From contig JAGWXK010000005.1 of NCBI GenBank assembly GCA_018969905.1, forward strand, positions 1 to 51,671: a DNA stretch of 51,671 nt, read 5' to 3'. Made by a program: the position numbers and the translations under genes. Positions 41,412-49,193 of this stretch are shown one piece after another. The first letter of the stretch is position 1. Each line of letters starts with the position of its first letter. This DNA is from Bdellovibrionales bacterium. GTDB lineage: Bacteria; Bdellovibrionota; UBA1018; CAIMNF01. The notes under the pieces are model-generated. The model worked only from the letters and a program-made list of their open reading frames with translations, searched no databases and was not told the DNA's origin.

Positions 41412-41570
41412 ATGAAGGATTTCGGAACGCTTGAAAGATTTGCACTGATCGGAGCCGTTTTCTTTTTTTCCATCGGCATTGGATTGATTGTCGACGGGAA
41501 GAAGCTCTTTTTGCATCAGCTCGAAGTTTCGGAGCGGGTGAATTACCAGAACACTCTCAATCCGTATTGA
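41412..41570 (+). CDS. 52-residue single-pass membrane protein, unknown
   Basis: The frame starts ATG after GGGAGTGAGTC and encodes MKDFGTLERFALIG, a hydrophobic helix with FFF and GIGLIVDG, then KKLFLHQLEVSERV and a stop. One membrane segment (about 11-28) with a basic C-terminal flank is visible. It lies 122 bp after leuS on the same strand, before the terminator of the tRNA gene. No family is recognised. The start site, reading frame and hydrophobic pattern make it a plausible small gene, not a random frame. Confidence 0.6.
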   Translation: MKDFGTLERFALIGAVFFFSIGIGLIVDGKKLFLHQLEVSERVNYQNTLNPY

Positions 41571-41580
41571 TCTTTGGGCG

Positions 41581-41638
41581 AAAAAAAACCCCGTTCCATT
41601 TCGAAGTGCCGTTAAAGCAAGATCGTGGGGGAACGGGG
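41581..41638 (-). terminator. Terminator of the tRNA-Asn transcript
   Basis: Read leftward: CCCCGTTCC (41630-41638) and GGAACGGGG (41589-41597) form a perfect 9-bp stem with a 32-nt loop, followed by eight Ts (41581-41588). It lies about 60 bp downstream of tRNA-Asn. Confidence 0.75.
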
Positions 41639-41697
41639 CTCTTAGGTTGGATGTAATTTCTAATGGATGTTTTTTCGGCCAACACTAAAATAAAAAA

Positions 41698-41772
41698 TGG
41701 CTCAGGAGGAGGGATTCGAACCCCCGACCAATCGGTTAACAGCCGATTGCTCTACCACTGAGCTACTCCTGA
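41698..41772 (-). tRNA. tRNA-Asn (GTT), CCA encoded
   Basis: Read leftward it folds as a full cloverleaf: acceptor TCAGGAG/CTCCTGA, D-arm GCTC/GAGC with AGTGGTA, anticodon stem ATCGG/CCGAT with loop CTGTTAA (anticodon GTT, Asn), and T-arm with TTCGAAT. The discriminator is G (41701) and the CCA end is encoded (41698-41700). A TAAAAT -10-like element lies 8 nt upstream (41781-41786). Confidence 0.97.
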
Positions 41773-41780
41773 ATCGTATT

Positions 41781-41786
41781 ATTTTA
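41781..41786 (-). promoter_or_regulatory. Likely -10 element of the tRNA-Asn gene
   Basis: Read leftward, TAAAAT (5/6) lies 8 nt before the mature 5' end of the tRNA. No good -35 stands at 16-18 bp; TAGACA is found 21 bp upstream. Confidence 0.45.
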
Positions 41787-41811
41787 AGTAACGAAAAAAG
41801 AAATCGTTGTC

Positions 41812-41817
41812 TATACT
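41812..41817 (+). promoter_or_regulatory. -10 element that places the Slt start codon near +1
   Basis: TATACT (5/6) ends 7 nt before the ATG at 41825. No Shine-Dalgarno sequence precedes that ATG, so the mRNA may begin at or next to the start codon. The -35 is poor. Confidence 0.35.
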
Positions 41818-41824
41818 AAATTTC

Positions 41825-43531
41825 ATGCCTGAAAACCGCTCCTCAATGCTTGTGTGTTTTTGCCTTCTTTTGCCGGTTTTTTGCGGATTTTCACACGCTA
41901 AACCCCAGCCACTTCGAAGTGTTTTTGAAGAGCCTGAAGCGCCGACCAAAAAGGGCAAGAAATCTAGAAAATCGCTTCCGAAATTGAATGAGGAATATCG
42001 ATTGCTGGCTCGGGCAAGGGATGTGCTAGAAAAAAAATCGGCAATCTCTGCACTCGAGTCCGTCCAAAGGGAATTGCTACTCGCAAAACTGAAATCCGAA
42101 ATCAAGCCCTTGGAAAAGGAGTTCGAAGAACTGTTTTTTGCGCTTGAGATCAGGAAGGGGGCCCTTCTTTCAAAAAGAAAGAGTTGGAACCAGGCGCTCT
42201 CTTCGTTTCAAAGAGGGGTTCAGGGGCTGGGAACATTCAAATGGCCCTACTATTGGCGCGAAGAAGCCACCCAGGGGCTTTCCGCCATTTGCAAACGCGA
42301 TCCTCAAGAGCTGTGTTTCCAATTGGCGCGGAGAGTTTTGGATGTGTTTCCCAAGGCTGCCAATGAAACCAAGGAGCTTCGGGAGTTGGGGATTCCGGAA
42401 GCGGTTCCCCCCGTTGATTTCGGAGGAGATCGGCTCTCCCAGGCTTATTCCGAAAAGATTGAAAAGGATGAAGAGGCCTTCCGGCAACTTCTGGATTCTT
42501 ACCTGAAGGGTCTGGATAGCGACCTGATTCGGGAAGTTCGGGAATTTTTGGAGCTATTTCCGAAATCCGCACTCCGTTTCAGGGCCAACTTTCTTCTGGC
42601 CGAGGTGTTGAGTCGTGGAGGCAGCAAAAAAGAGGCGGAGTCCATCTACCAAGGAATCATCGAACAGATTCCTCTTAGTTACTATTCAATCGTTTCGAGC
42701 GAGCGACTTGGGGTGGATCTCAAGGCCAGGGTTTCGGATGCGCCTCTTCTCATTGATCCGGAATCACAGGAGTTGGGTGCGCTGGAAAAGGCATCCCTTC
42801 AACGCGCGCTCGACCTGATGAGACTCAAGGAGCGGGCTGGTCTCGGATTCGAGCTTGAGAATTTTTCAAAGGTACGGAACTACAATTCCGACTTTCTGAT
42901 CTATCTCATGAAGATTGCCTCCGATGGGGGCCAGGATCTTTTGGCCTTCCGTTTTGCAAACGAGCTGATTCAAAGAAAATACCCGAAGATAGCATCCAAA
43001 GAGATTCTTGAGATTTTGTTTCCGGACAGCTTCCTTACAGATGTGCAGGTTGAGTCGATTCGCGCAAAGCTCGACCCACTCCTTGTGTTGAGCCTGATCA
43101 AGCAAGAGTCAGGATTCAAGGCGGATGTGATTTCAAGTTCGGGTGCTCTGGGACTCATGCAGCTTATGCCATTTACCGCAGTGGATGTGCAGAAAGATTT
43201 GAGGCTGGCCTCACTCAGGGATCCGTTGATCAACATCGCGGTAGGGGTTCGATATTTCCAGACTCTGATTGAGAAATACGAGGGGAATCCTGCGTTGGCG
43301 CTTGCGGCTTATAATGCGGGACCCCATCGCGTGGCCAAGTGGCGAAAGGACGCTGCGCCCTCTTGGTCTGTTCTGGATTGGATTGAAGCGATTCCATTTA
43401 AGGAAACCAGGGACTATGTCACCTCGATTCTCCGGAATCGATATTGGTATCAGGTAAAGAATGGGGTGACCCCTGTAAAGATCACTGAACTTAAGGGATT
43501 GACCGCTCTTCAGAACGTGGATAAAAACTGA
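41825..43531 (+). CDS. Slt70-like soluble lytic murein transglycosylase
   Basis: 568 residues. A signal peptide (MPENRSSMLVCFCLLLPVF, then SHA) sends it to the periplasm. A long helical superhelix (about 60-410) precedes the SLT domain: catalytic Glu at about 428 in SLIKQESGFKAD, then SSSGALGLMQLMP, DPLINIAVGVRYF and ALAAYNAGPHRV. This order, long alpha-ring plus C-terminal SLT, is that of Slt70. It degrades murein from strand ends to 1,6-anhydro-muropeptides. The ATG at 41825 is taken as start; an upstream TTG (41807) adds six residues and overlaps the -10-like TATACT. The start lies 53 bp from the divergent tRNA gene. Confidence 0.92.
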   Translation: MPENRSSMLVCFCLLLPVFCGFSHAKPQPLRSVFEEPEAPTKKGKKSRKSLPKLNEEYRLLARARDVLEKKSAISALESVQRELLLAKLKSEIKPLEKEFEELFFALEIRKGALLSKRKSWNQALSSFQRGVQGLGTFKWPYYWREEATQGLSAICKRDPQELCFQLARRVLDVFPKAANETKELRELGIPEAVPPVDFGGDRLSQAYSEKIEKDEEAFRQLLDSYLKGLDSDLIREVREFLELFPKSALRFRANFLLAEVLSRGGSKKEAESIYQGIIEQIPLSYYSIVSSERLGVDLKARVSDAPLLIDPESQELGALEKASLQRALDLMRLKERAGLGFELENFSKVRNYNSDFLIYLMKIASDGGQDLLAFRFANELIQRKYPKIASKEILEILFPDSFLTDVQVESIRAKLDPLLVLSLIKQESGFKADVISSSGALGLMQLMPFTAVDVQKDLRLASLRDPLINIAVGVRYFQTLIEKYEGNPALALAAYNAGPHRVAKWRKDAAPSWSVLDWIEAIPFKETRDYVTSILRNRYWYQVKNGVTPVKITELKGLTALQNVDKN

Positions 43532-43550
43532 ACCGAAGGGTGGGTTGTTT

Positions 43551-44525
43551 ATGTCCATGCAGCGTTTACGTGAGTGGGTTCTTCTTTCGGGAAGTTCAAA
43601 TCCCGATCTCTCCAATCTCATTTCAGAACGTCTCGGTCGCCCGCTTGGAAAGGTCGAGATCCGGCGTTTCAGTGACGGGGAGATCTTCGTCGAGATCAAG
43701 GAGAATGTGAGGGGTCGAGCGGTATACTTGATCCAAAGCACTTGTGCACCCGTCAACGATTCCTTGATGGAGGTTCTCGTGATGCTCGACGCTTTAAAAA
43801 GAGCAAGTGCGAAGGAAATCAATGTCATCATTCCCTATTACGGATATTCAAGACAGGATCGAAAAGTTTCTCCAAGAACTCCTATCAGTGCCAAACTGAC
43901 CGCGGATCTCTTTACGGTAGCGGGAGCAACGAGGGTGATTTCCGTGGATTTGCATGCAGGTCAGATCCAAGGATTTTTCAATATTCCTTTCGATAACCTC
44001 TATGCCATGCCGGTGATTCAGAAGTATCTTCAGGACAACATCCCGGAAATCAAGGCAACCGGGGGCAAGGAGATTGTCATCGTCAGCCCGGATGCAGGCG
44101 GGGTGGAGAGGGCGCGCGCGTTGGCAAAAAGGCTTGATGCCGGAGTTGCAATCATAGATAAGCGAAGAACCGGACCGAACGTGGCAAAAGCCATGAATGT
44201 CGTTGGGGATGTAAAGGACAAAGTCGCGATCATTCTGGACGACATGATCGATACGGCAGGTACGCTTACCGAGGCTGCCAATGCCGTACTTTCTCATGGT
44301 GCGCGCGAGGTCTATGCCGCCGCTTCACATGGTGTACTCTCCGGGCCCGCAATCGAGAGAATCCGCAACTCACGAATCAAAAAGGTGATCGTCACCGACA
44401 CGATACCCTTGAAAGAAGAAGCAAGGGATTGTGAAAAGTTCGCACGTGTCTCGGTAGCGCATTTGCTTGCCGAAGCGATTTACCGGATTCACAACTATGA
44501 TTCCGTAAGCTCTCTTTTTACCTGA
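43551..44525 (+). CDS. prs: Ribose-phosphate pyrophosphokinase
   Basis: 324 residues. It makes PRPP from ribose 5-phosphate and ATP for nucleotide, His and Trp synthesis. Signatures: RRFSDGEIFVEI, YGYSRQDRK (ATP site), VDLHAGQIQGFF, VSPDAGGVERARALA, and the PRPP loop ILDDMIDTAGTL. The ATG at 43551 follows GAAGGGTGGG at good spacing; an ATG two codons later is possible. It leads the unit prs-pth-ychF. The gene for ribosomal protein L25 that often sits between prs and pth is absent. Confidence 0.97.
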   Translation: MSMQRLREWVLLSGSSNPDLSNLISERLGRPLGKVEIRRFSDGEIFVEIKENVRGRAVYLIQSTCAPVNDSLMEVLVMLDALKRASAKEINVIIPYYGYSRQDRKVSPRTPISAKLTADLFTVAGATRVISVDLHAGQIQGFFNIPFDNLYAMPVIQKYLQDNIPEIKATGGKEIVIVSPDAGGVERARALAKRLDAGVAIIDKRRTGPNVAKAMNVVGDVKDKVAIILDDMIDTAGTLTEAANAVLSHGAREVYAAASHGVLSGPAIERIRNSRIKKVIVTDTIPLKEEARDCEKFARVSVAHLLAEAIYRIHNYDSVSSLFT

Positions 44526-44534
44526 GGGATGCCA

Positions 44535-45134
44535 ATGAGGATTGTCGTAGGTCTCGGAAATCCCGGCCCCCAATATGAGTCTACCCGGCACAACATTGGC
44601 TTTTTGTGTCTGGACTATCTTGTTGAGAAGTGGAGGGCGCAGGGGCCGGTCATCAAAAACAAGGCGGAGGTGTACACTGCTCAGGTGAATGGGGATCAGG
44701 TCCTGTTGATTAAACCCCAAACATTTATGAATCTCTCGGGGCGTGCGGTTTCTCCATTTTTTGCCTTTTACAAATGCACTCCTTCAGATCTGGTTGTGCT
44801 TCATGACGAACTCGATATCGCTCCACTGGAGATCCGCTTCAAGACAGGAGGGGGGGCTGGTGGGCACAACGGGCTCAAATCAATCGACGAATGTCTAGGT
44901 GCCGAACAAAAGGAATATCATCGAGTCAGACTCGGGATCGGGCACCCCCGCAACTTCAACTCTCGCATGGATGTTGCCGACTATGTTCTGGGTCAGATTC
45001 CCGACGCGGAGTGGGAGGGACTGGAAGCCCTTTTCGAAAAAGCCGAAGAGGGAATCCGGCTTGTTTTTCAGGGTAAAATCGGTCAGGCCATGAACAAATT
45101 CCATGGACGACCCAAGGGTTCTCAAGATAAATAG
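44535..45134 (+). CDS. pth: Peptidyl-tRNA hydrolase
   Basis: 199 residues, cytosolic esterase that frees tRNA from peptidyl-tRNA dropped by ribosomes. The N-terminal VVGLGNPGPQYESTRHNIGF carries the catalytic His19; KPQTFMNLSG and HDELD follow, then GGGAGGHNGLKS, RLGIG and DYVLG. Length is normal. The ATG at 44535 has GAGGG 7 nt before it; an ATG at 44529 is too close to that site. It begins 9 bp after prs. Confidence 0.96.
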   Translation: MRIVVGLGNPGPQYESTRHNIGFLCLDYLVEKWRAQGPVIKNKAEVYTAQVNGDQVLLIKPQTFMNLSGRAVSPFFAFYKCTPSDLVVLHDELDIAPLEIRFKTGGGAGGHNGLKSIDECLGAEQKEYHRVRLGIGHPRNFNSRMDVADYVLGQIPDAEWEGLEALFEKAEEGIRLVFQGKIGQAMNKFHGRPKGSQDK

Positions 45135-45143
45135 TCAGGATCT

Positions 45144-46244
45144 ATGAGTTTACAATGCGGAATCGTCGGACTTCCCAACGTCGGAAAAAGCACCATCTTC
45201 AATGCCCTAACCAGCGCCAAGGCGGAGGCTGCGAACTATCCGTTTTGCACCATTGAGCCGAACACCGGAATCGTGAAGGTTCCAGACCCAAGACTTGAAC
45301 AGATTACCAAGTACATTCCCCCTCAAAAGCTTGTTCCTGCAATCATGACTTTTGTCGACATTGCCGGGCTGGTTCGAGGAGCTTCCAAGGGCGAGGGTCT
45401 TGGGAACCAGTTCCTGGGCCATATCCGGGAAACGGATGCGATCGCCCATGTGGTTCGCTGTTTCAATGATTCGAACATCGTACACGTGGAGGGATCGGTC
45501 GATCCTATTCGGGACATTGAGACGATCGATACCGAACTTGTTCTTTGCGATCTTGAGGCGGTTTTGAAAAAGCTCACCAATTCCCAGAAACAGGCACGGG
45601 CAGGAGATAAAAAAGCGGCGGCACTTGTGGGTGTGCTCGAAAAGATCAAGCCCATGCTGGATCAGGGTAAGACCGTGCGGGCGTGCGGCTTGAGTCCGGA
45701 AGAAAAAGAGATTGTTCACGACATGCATTTTCTGACCATCAAGCCGGTAATGTATATTGCGAATGTAGATGAAGCTTCGATTGCCGATCCGTTCGCCAAT
45801 GAGTATGTGAAAAAAGTAGTGGAACATGCAAAGAGGGAAAATGCCCCGGTGGTTCCCATTTGTGGAAAGATCGAGTCAGAAATAGCGGAGCTTGCCGAAG
45901 AGGATAAAAAAGGTTTTCTGGCTGATATGGGTATGGAAGAGCCTGGATTAAACCGGGTCATTCGGGCTGGATATGACCTGCTTGGCTTGCAAACCTATTT
46001 CACTGCCGGCGAGCAGGAAGTTCGCGCTTGGACCATTCATAAGGGATGGAGGGCGCCACAAGCGGCAGGGGTCATCCATACCGACTTCGAGCGAGGCTTT
46101 ATCCGGGCTGAGGTCTTCCATTATGATGATCTCATGAAGCATCACTCGGAAGCCAAGATCCGCGATGCGGGTCTGTTGCGACTCGAAGGCAAGGAGTATG
46201 TGGTGCAGGACGGGGATATCATGCACTTTCGCTTCAATGTATGA
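45144..46244 (+). CDS. ychF: YchF/OLA1-family ATPase
   Basis: 366 residues. A translation-linked P-loop NTPase of the Obg branch that prefers ATP. The G1 motif is GLPNVGKST (9-17), G3 DIAGLVRGASKGEGLGNQFL (in part), and NVDE replaces the NKxD guanine motif, explaining the ATP preference. The C-terminal TGS-like domain with HTDFERGFIRAEV is present. CAGGA precedes the ATG. It follows pth by 9 bp; the pth-ychF pairing is common in bacteria. Confidence 0.97.
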   Translation: MSLQCGIVGLPNVGKSTIFNALTSAKAEAANYPFCTIEPNTGIVKVPDPRLEQITKYIPPQKLVPAIMTFVDIAGLVRGASKGEGLGNQFLGHIRETDAIAHVVRCFNDSNIVHVEGSVDPIRDIETIDTELVLCDLEAVLKKLTNSQKQARAGDKKAAALVGVLEKIKPMLDQGKTVRACGLSPEEKEIVHDMHFLTIKPVMYIANVDEASIADPFANEYVKKVVEHAKRENAPVVPICGKIESEIAELAEEDKKGFLADMGMEEPGLNRVIRAGYDLLGLQTYFTAGEQEVRAWTIHKGWRAPQAAGVIHTDFERGFIRAEVFHYDDLMKHHSEAKIRDAGLLRLEGKEYVVQDGDIMHFRFNV

Positions 46245-46261
46245 GCCTGGACGGATCTCAA

Positions 46262-46723
46262 TCAGAGATCCAGGAGCCCGACATCGGTTTCGGAGCTTGT
46301 CTGACGGATCATCTGCTCGAATTCCATCAGTAGATCCTCCGAAGTGATGATTCCACGGATTTTTCCTGAGAGTTCCGATTCAACCAGAAGAGCGGATATC
46401 TTCTCTTTGATCAAAATCTGAAGAACCTGAGTGATGGGGGTTGAGAGATCCACGGTGTGGGGTGGCCAACTCATGAATTCCCGGACCTTGCGGTGTGGTG
46501 AGAGCACTATTTCCGTCCCCCCCGCTACACTCCGAACCACCATGGCTCGCTGGATGTCCCGATCACTGAGGATTCCAATCACATCACCCTTGGAGTCGGT
46601 TACCGGCAGGTGCCGAATCCTTCTTTGCAGCATCAGATCACTCGCTTTCTGAAGGGAGTCGTTTTCGGCAATCGTAAGGGGATGTTTGGTCATCAATTGT
46701 TCCAGCGTTTTCATTCGATTCAT
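46262..46723 (-). CDS. Two-CBS-domain protein
   Basis: 153 residues made almost only of a CBS pair (Bateman module), about 5-65 and 75-140. CBS1 begins LEQLMTKHPLTIAEND and holds RRIRHLPVTDSKGDVIGILSDRDI; CBS2 has VREFMSWPPHTVDLSTPI and IRGIITSEDLL. Such modules bind adenosine nucleotides and sense energy state, and stand-alone ones regulate unknown partners. The ATG at 46723 is chosen because GGAGG lies 6 nt before it; the frame also extends upstream without a better start. It is divergent from the outer-membrane protein gene across 134 bp that holds a palindrome. Confidence 0.9.
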   Translation of the reverse strand: MNRMKTLEQLMTKHPLTIAENDSLQKASDLMLQRRIRHLPVTDSKGDVIGILSDRDIQRAMVVRSVAGGTEIVLSPHRKVREFMSWPPHTVDLSTPITQVLQILIKEKISALLVESELSGKIRGIITSEDLLMEFEQMIRQTSSETDVGLLDL

Positions 46724-46794
46724 CAAGACCTCCGTCGTCTGAACGGAGGTTAGCCCGGATGAAGTTTCTTGAATATGATCGGGCACAAGTTCTT

Positions 46795-46810
46795 CATGAT
46801 CCTGATCATG
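46795..46810. promoter_or_regulatory. Perfect operator-like palindrome between the CBS and outer-membrane genes
   Basis: CATGATC-CT-GATCATG, 7-bp arms with a 2-bp centre, in the middle of the divergent intergenic region. A near-half-site TATGATC (46774-46780) lies 20 bp to the left. It may bind a dimeric regulator of one or both genes. No regulator gene is beside it. Confidence 0.4.
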
Positions 46811-46857
46811 TTCAGACCTGGCATCAAAATTGCTTTTCGGGTGTTCGAGGAGATTTT

Positions 46858-47514
46858 ATGAAAATACGTCAATATGCAGGCATCTTTATTCTCTCTGTTG
46901 GACTCGCGAACCTGGCGGCCGCTCAGGACCGGGGGAGGGCTGTGATTAGCGAGGGGCGGGAGTATGAAGAGCATGCCTTAAAGAGTCAAAAGTGGGGCTT
47001 TACGCCACAGCTTGGTGCACTGGTTTACGAAGATCCCTCCGGTGCAGCAACATCGAGGGCTACTGTTGGGGCTGCCTTTGATCTGAATCTTACGGATCAG
47101 ATTCTTGGAGATGATCCAATGGGAAGCTACATTGGTCTGAGTCTTTCCGCGCTTTATGCACATCCGGGGGCCAATAACGCGAATTTCTTTGGGACAAGCT
47201 CCGGTGCGGGGGGCGGCTCCAATCTTCTTCAGATTCCATTGGACGTGAAAATCGGAGGTTACCTCTCTGACAGCATGAGGTTTACCGTGAGGGGAGGGGG
47301 GAACATCATTTATCGGAGTAATGCGAGCTCGATCAATCTTGGTGCAGGGTCTGATTCCACTGGTCCTCTCTGGAAGGTTTATCCAAATGTGGGGCTTGAA
47401 GGTGAATTCAAGGTGGGACCAAGCATCAGTATCATGGCCAGACCCGACTTAACTATCACACCGGGAAAAAACCTTTTCGTTGCGATGATTGGAGCGACCT
47501 TTCTTGGATTTTAG
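46858..47514 (+). CDS. Outer-membrane beta-barrel-like protein
   Basis: 218 residues. Signal peptide MKIRQYAGIFILSVGLANL ending AAAQ. The mature protein alternates short polar and hydrophobic strands with many Gly, Ser and Asn turns, for example TPQLGALVYED, GSYIGLSLSALYAH, DSMRFTVRGGGNIIY and the closing LFVAMIGATFLGF, whose C-terminal Phe is typical of barrels folded by BamA. About eight strands are likely. GAGGAG lies before the ATG at 46858. Function unknown; it may be a small porin-like or OmpA-barrel protein. A terminator hairpin follows at 47523. Confidence 0.78.
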   Translation: MKIRQYAGIFILSVGLANLAAAQDRGRAVISEGREYEEHALKSQKWGFTPQLGALVYEDPSGAATSRATVGAAFDLNLTDQILGDDPMGSYIGLSLSALYAHPGANNANFFGTSSGAGGGSNLLQIPLDVKIGGYLSDSMRFTVRGGGNIIYRSNASSINLGAGSDSTGPLWKVYPNVGLEGEFKVGPSISIMARPDLTITPGKNLFVAMIGATFLGF

Positions 47515-47522
47515 TTTCTTCC

Positions 47523-47557
47523 GGGCCCGACAAGACTCTTTTCAAGTCGGGCCCTTT
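47523..47557 (+). terminator. Likely terminator after the outer-membrane protein gene
   Basis: GGGCCCGAC (47523-47531) and GTCGGGCCC (47546-47554) form a perfect 9-bp stem, then TTT. The T-tract is short, so efficiency is uncertain. Confidence 0.65.
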
Positions 47558-47573
47558 GAAGCAAACTTCCAAC

Positions 47574-48293
47574 ATGAACTCAAGAGCGACTTTTTTTGTT
47601 TCGATTTTCACGGCCTTGCAATGGATGAGTCCGGGTGTTTTACGGGCGGATTCTTTCGAGCGCAAAGTGACTGTGAGCGGCGAATGCAATCTCGAGGTGG
47701 AGCCAGACCGCGGAAGCGTCATCATGGTTGCCGACGCACAAGCACCTGATGCGAAGACCGCCATCAAGAGAGCCACCGAACTCCATGAAAAACTTCGCTC
47801 AGACCTAAGGAAAAGCAAGGTCAAAAATCTTGAATTGACCCAAGCCGAGTACAGTGTTCAGGAAGTAACGGCGTGGGAGAACAACAAAAGCGTCAGCAAA
47901 GGGTTTCAGTGTAGGATCGGACTCCGAGCCGTAACTCCAGAGATTTCCGCAATGGGCGAAGTGCTTGCGATTGCGGCTGATGCCGGGGTTCGCAATACGC
48001 ACTCCTTGCAGACATATCTCTCGGAAGGGCGAGTTCTGGATCAGAAAAAAAACTGTCTGGTCATTGCGGCAAAGAACGCCCGTGAAAAGGCAACCGAGCT
48101 TGTCAAAGCTTTGGGCGGGCGGCTTGGGTCTGTACTCAAAATAGAGGAAAAATCCGGAGCTGAACCACAGCCCGGTCCTTTCATGATGGAAAGTGTGCCC
48201 ATGAGGTCCAAAGCGATGCCTGCTCCGACGATAGAGGCTGCAAAACAGAACATACACCATGAAGTTTTGGTGACTTTCCAGATCGAGGTTTGA
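47574..48293 (+). CDS. SIMPL (DUF541)-domain exported protein
   Basis: 239 residues. A signal peptide (MNSRATFFVSIFTALQ ... LRADS) leads to the SIMPL fold: RKVTVSGECNLEVEPDRGSV, then AIKRATELHEKLRSDLRK, and a C-terminal segment with AKNAREKATELVKALGGRLG and VLVTFQIEV. The family forms channel-like or ring oligomers in the envelope (for example E. coli YggE and Brucella BP26) and is linked to oxidative stress, but a clear mechanism is not known. The ATG at 47574 starts a good signal; a TTG at 47556 is less likely because it falls in the terminator's T-tract. It has no strong ribosome-binding site. Confidence 0.9.
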   Translation: MNSRATFFVSIFTALQWMSPGVLRADSFERKVTVSGECNLEVEPDRGSVIMVADAQAPDAKTAIKRATELHEKLRSDLRKSKVKNLELTQAEYSVQEVTAWENNKSVSKGFQCRIGLRAVTPEISAMGEVLAIAADAGVRNTHSLQTYLSEGRVLDQKKNCLVIAAKNAREKATELVKALGGRLGSVLKIEEKSGAEPQPGPFMMESVPMRSKAMPAPTIEAAKQNIHHEVLVTFQIEV

Positions 48294-48299
48294 TTTTTC

Positions 48300-49193
48300 T
48301 CATTCCGCTTTGGAGCTCATTCCGACTCCGATCATGGAGATCAGAAGGGCACAGCCGGCAAGCAGTTGGATCTTTCCAAGGTGAAGGTCAAGAAAGATTG
48401 CGTTGATCGCAACTGCAGTAAGCGGAAAGGACAGCTCGAGAAGTGTGGCGCTCGAGGCGCTTACTTTTTTCAAACCCCGATAATAAAGATACACTCCGAA
48501 AAAACCAGGAATGATCGCCATGTATGCGATGGAGCGCAATACACCCGACTGCCCCCAAACGAATGGGACCTCAATCGCTGAGGCGGGGAATCGGCGCATC
48601 AGCACCAGGAGCAGAATGAGACCGGATGCAAAACGCCAAAAGGAAAGCGCGGCGGGATTGGCCCGGCCCAGGCTGGCCTTTCCGATGACGGTTGAAGTGG
48701 CCCATAAAACGGCCGCAAGAAAGGCGAGAGCCGCACCGTGGTTTGCCTGACTCAGGAGGCTGGAGAGGCGAACGCCTTCTGGAAAAGTGAGAAAAAAAGC
48801 GCTGATCAGTGCGAGTGTGGCCCAAAGGAAAAAAGTACGTGTGATCCTCTCTCCAAGAAAAAGCCATGAAAGCCCGATCACGACAAGGGGTTGGATTTTC
48901 TGAAGGAGAATGGAAACACTCGGATTGACGAGACGGAAGCTTTCTGTAAAACACAAGGTGGCAAGTACGGAACCAAAAACCCCGATCAATGCGGCACCAA
49001 GAGTCTGGGATAAGCCCATGAAAAAATCACGAGGGGCAAACCACATCAGCCAGATGAAGCTGGCCAATGTCGCAATCAAATGTTCAAAATAAACGATGGT
49101 GATTGCCGAAATCTCCTCCAACAGAGGCTGACGGAAAAGGGTGTCGGTTGCCCAGAGCCCCGCGCCTAGGAAGACAAAAAGAGCGTTTCGCAT
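48300..49193 (-). CDS. EamA/DMT-family transporter
   Basis: 297 residues with ten hydrophobic segments in two five-helix EamA halves (about 1-140 and 150-290). Family features are the opening FVFLGAGLWATDTLFRQP, ILLQKIQPLVVIGLSWLFLGERI at the end of the first half, and KKVSASSATLLELSFPLTAV in the second. Such proteins export metabolites or amino acids, or take up nucleotide-linked compounds; the substrate is unknown. The ATG at 49193 lies 28 bp inside the end of trmFO, so translation is coupled to it. Confidence 0.9.
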   Translation of the reverse strand: MRNALFVFLGAGLWATDTLFRQPLLEEISAITIVYFEHLIATLASFIWLMWFAPRDFFMGLSQTLGAALIGVFGSVLATLCFTESFRLVNPSVSILLQKIQPLVVIGLSWLFLGERITRTFFLWATLALISAFFLTFPEGVRLSSLLSQANHGAALAFLAAVLWATSTVIGKASLGRANPAALSFWRFASGLILLLVLMRRFPASAIEVPFVWGQSGVLRSIAYMAIIPGFFGVYLYYRGLKKVSASSATLLELSFPLTAVAINAIFLDLHLGKIQLLAGCALLISMIGVGMSSKAE

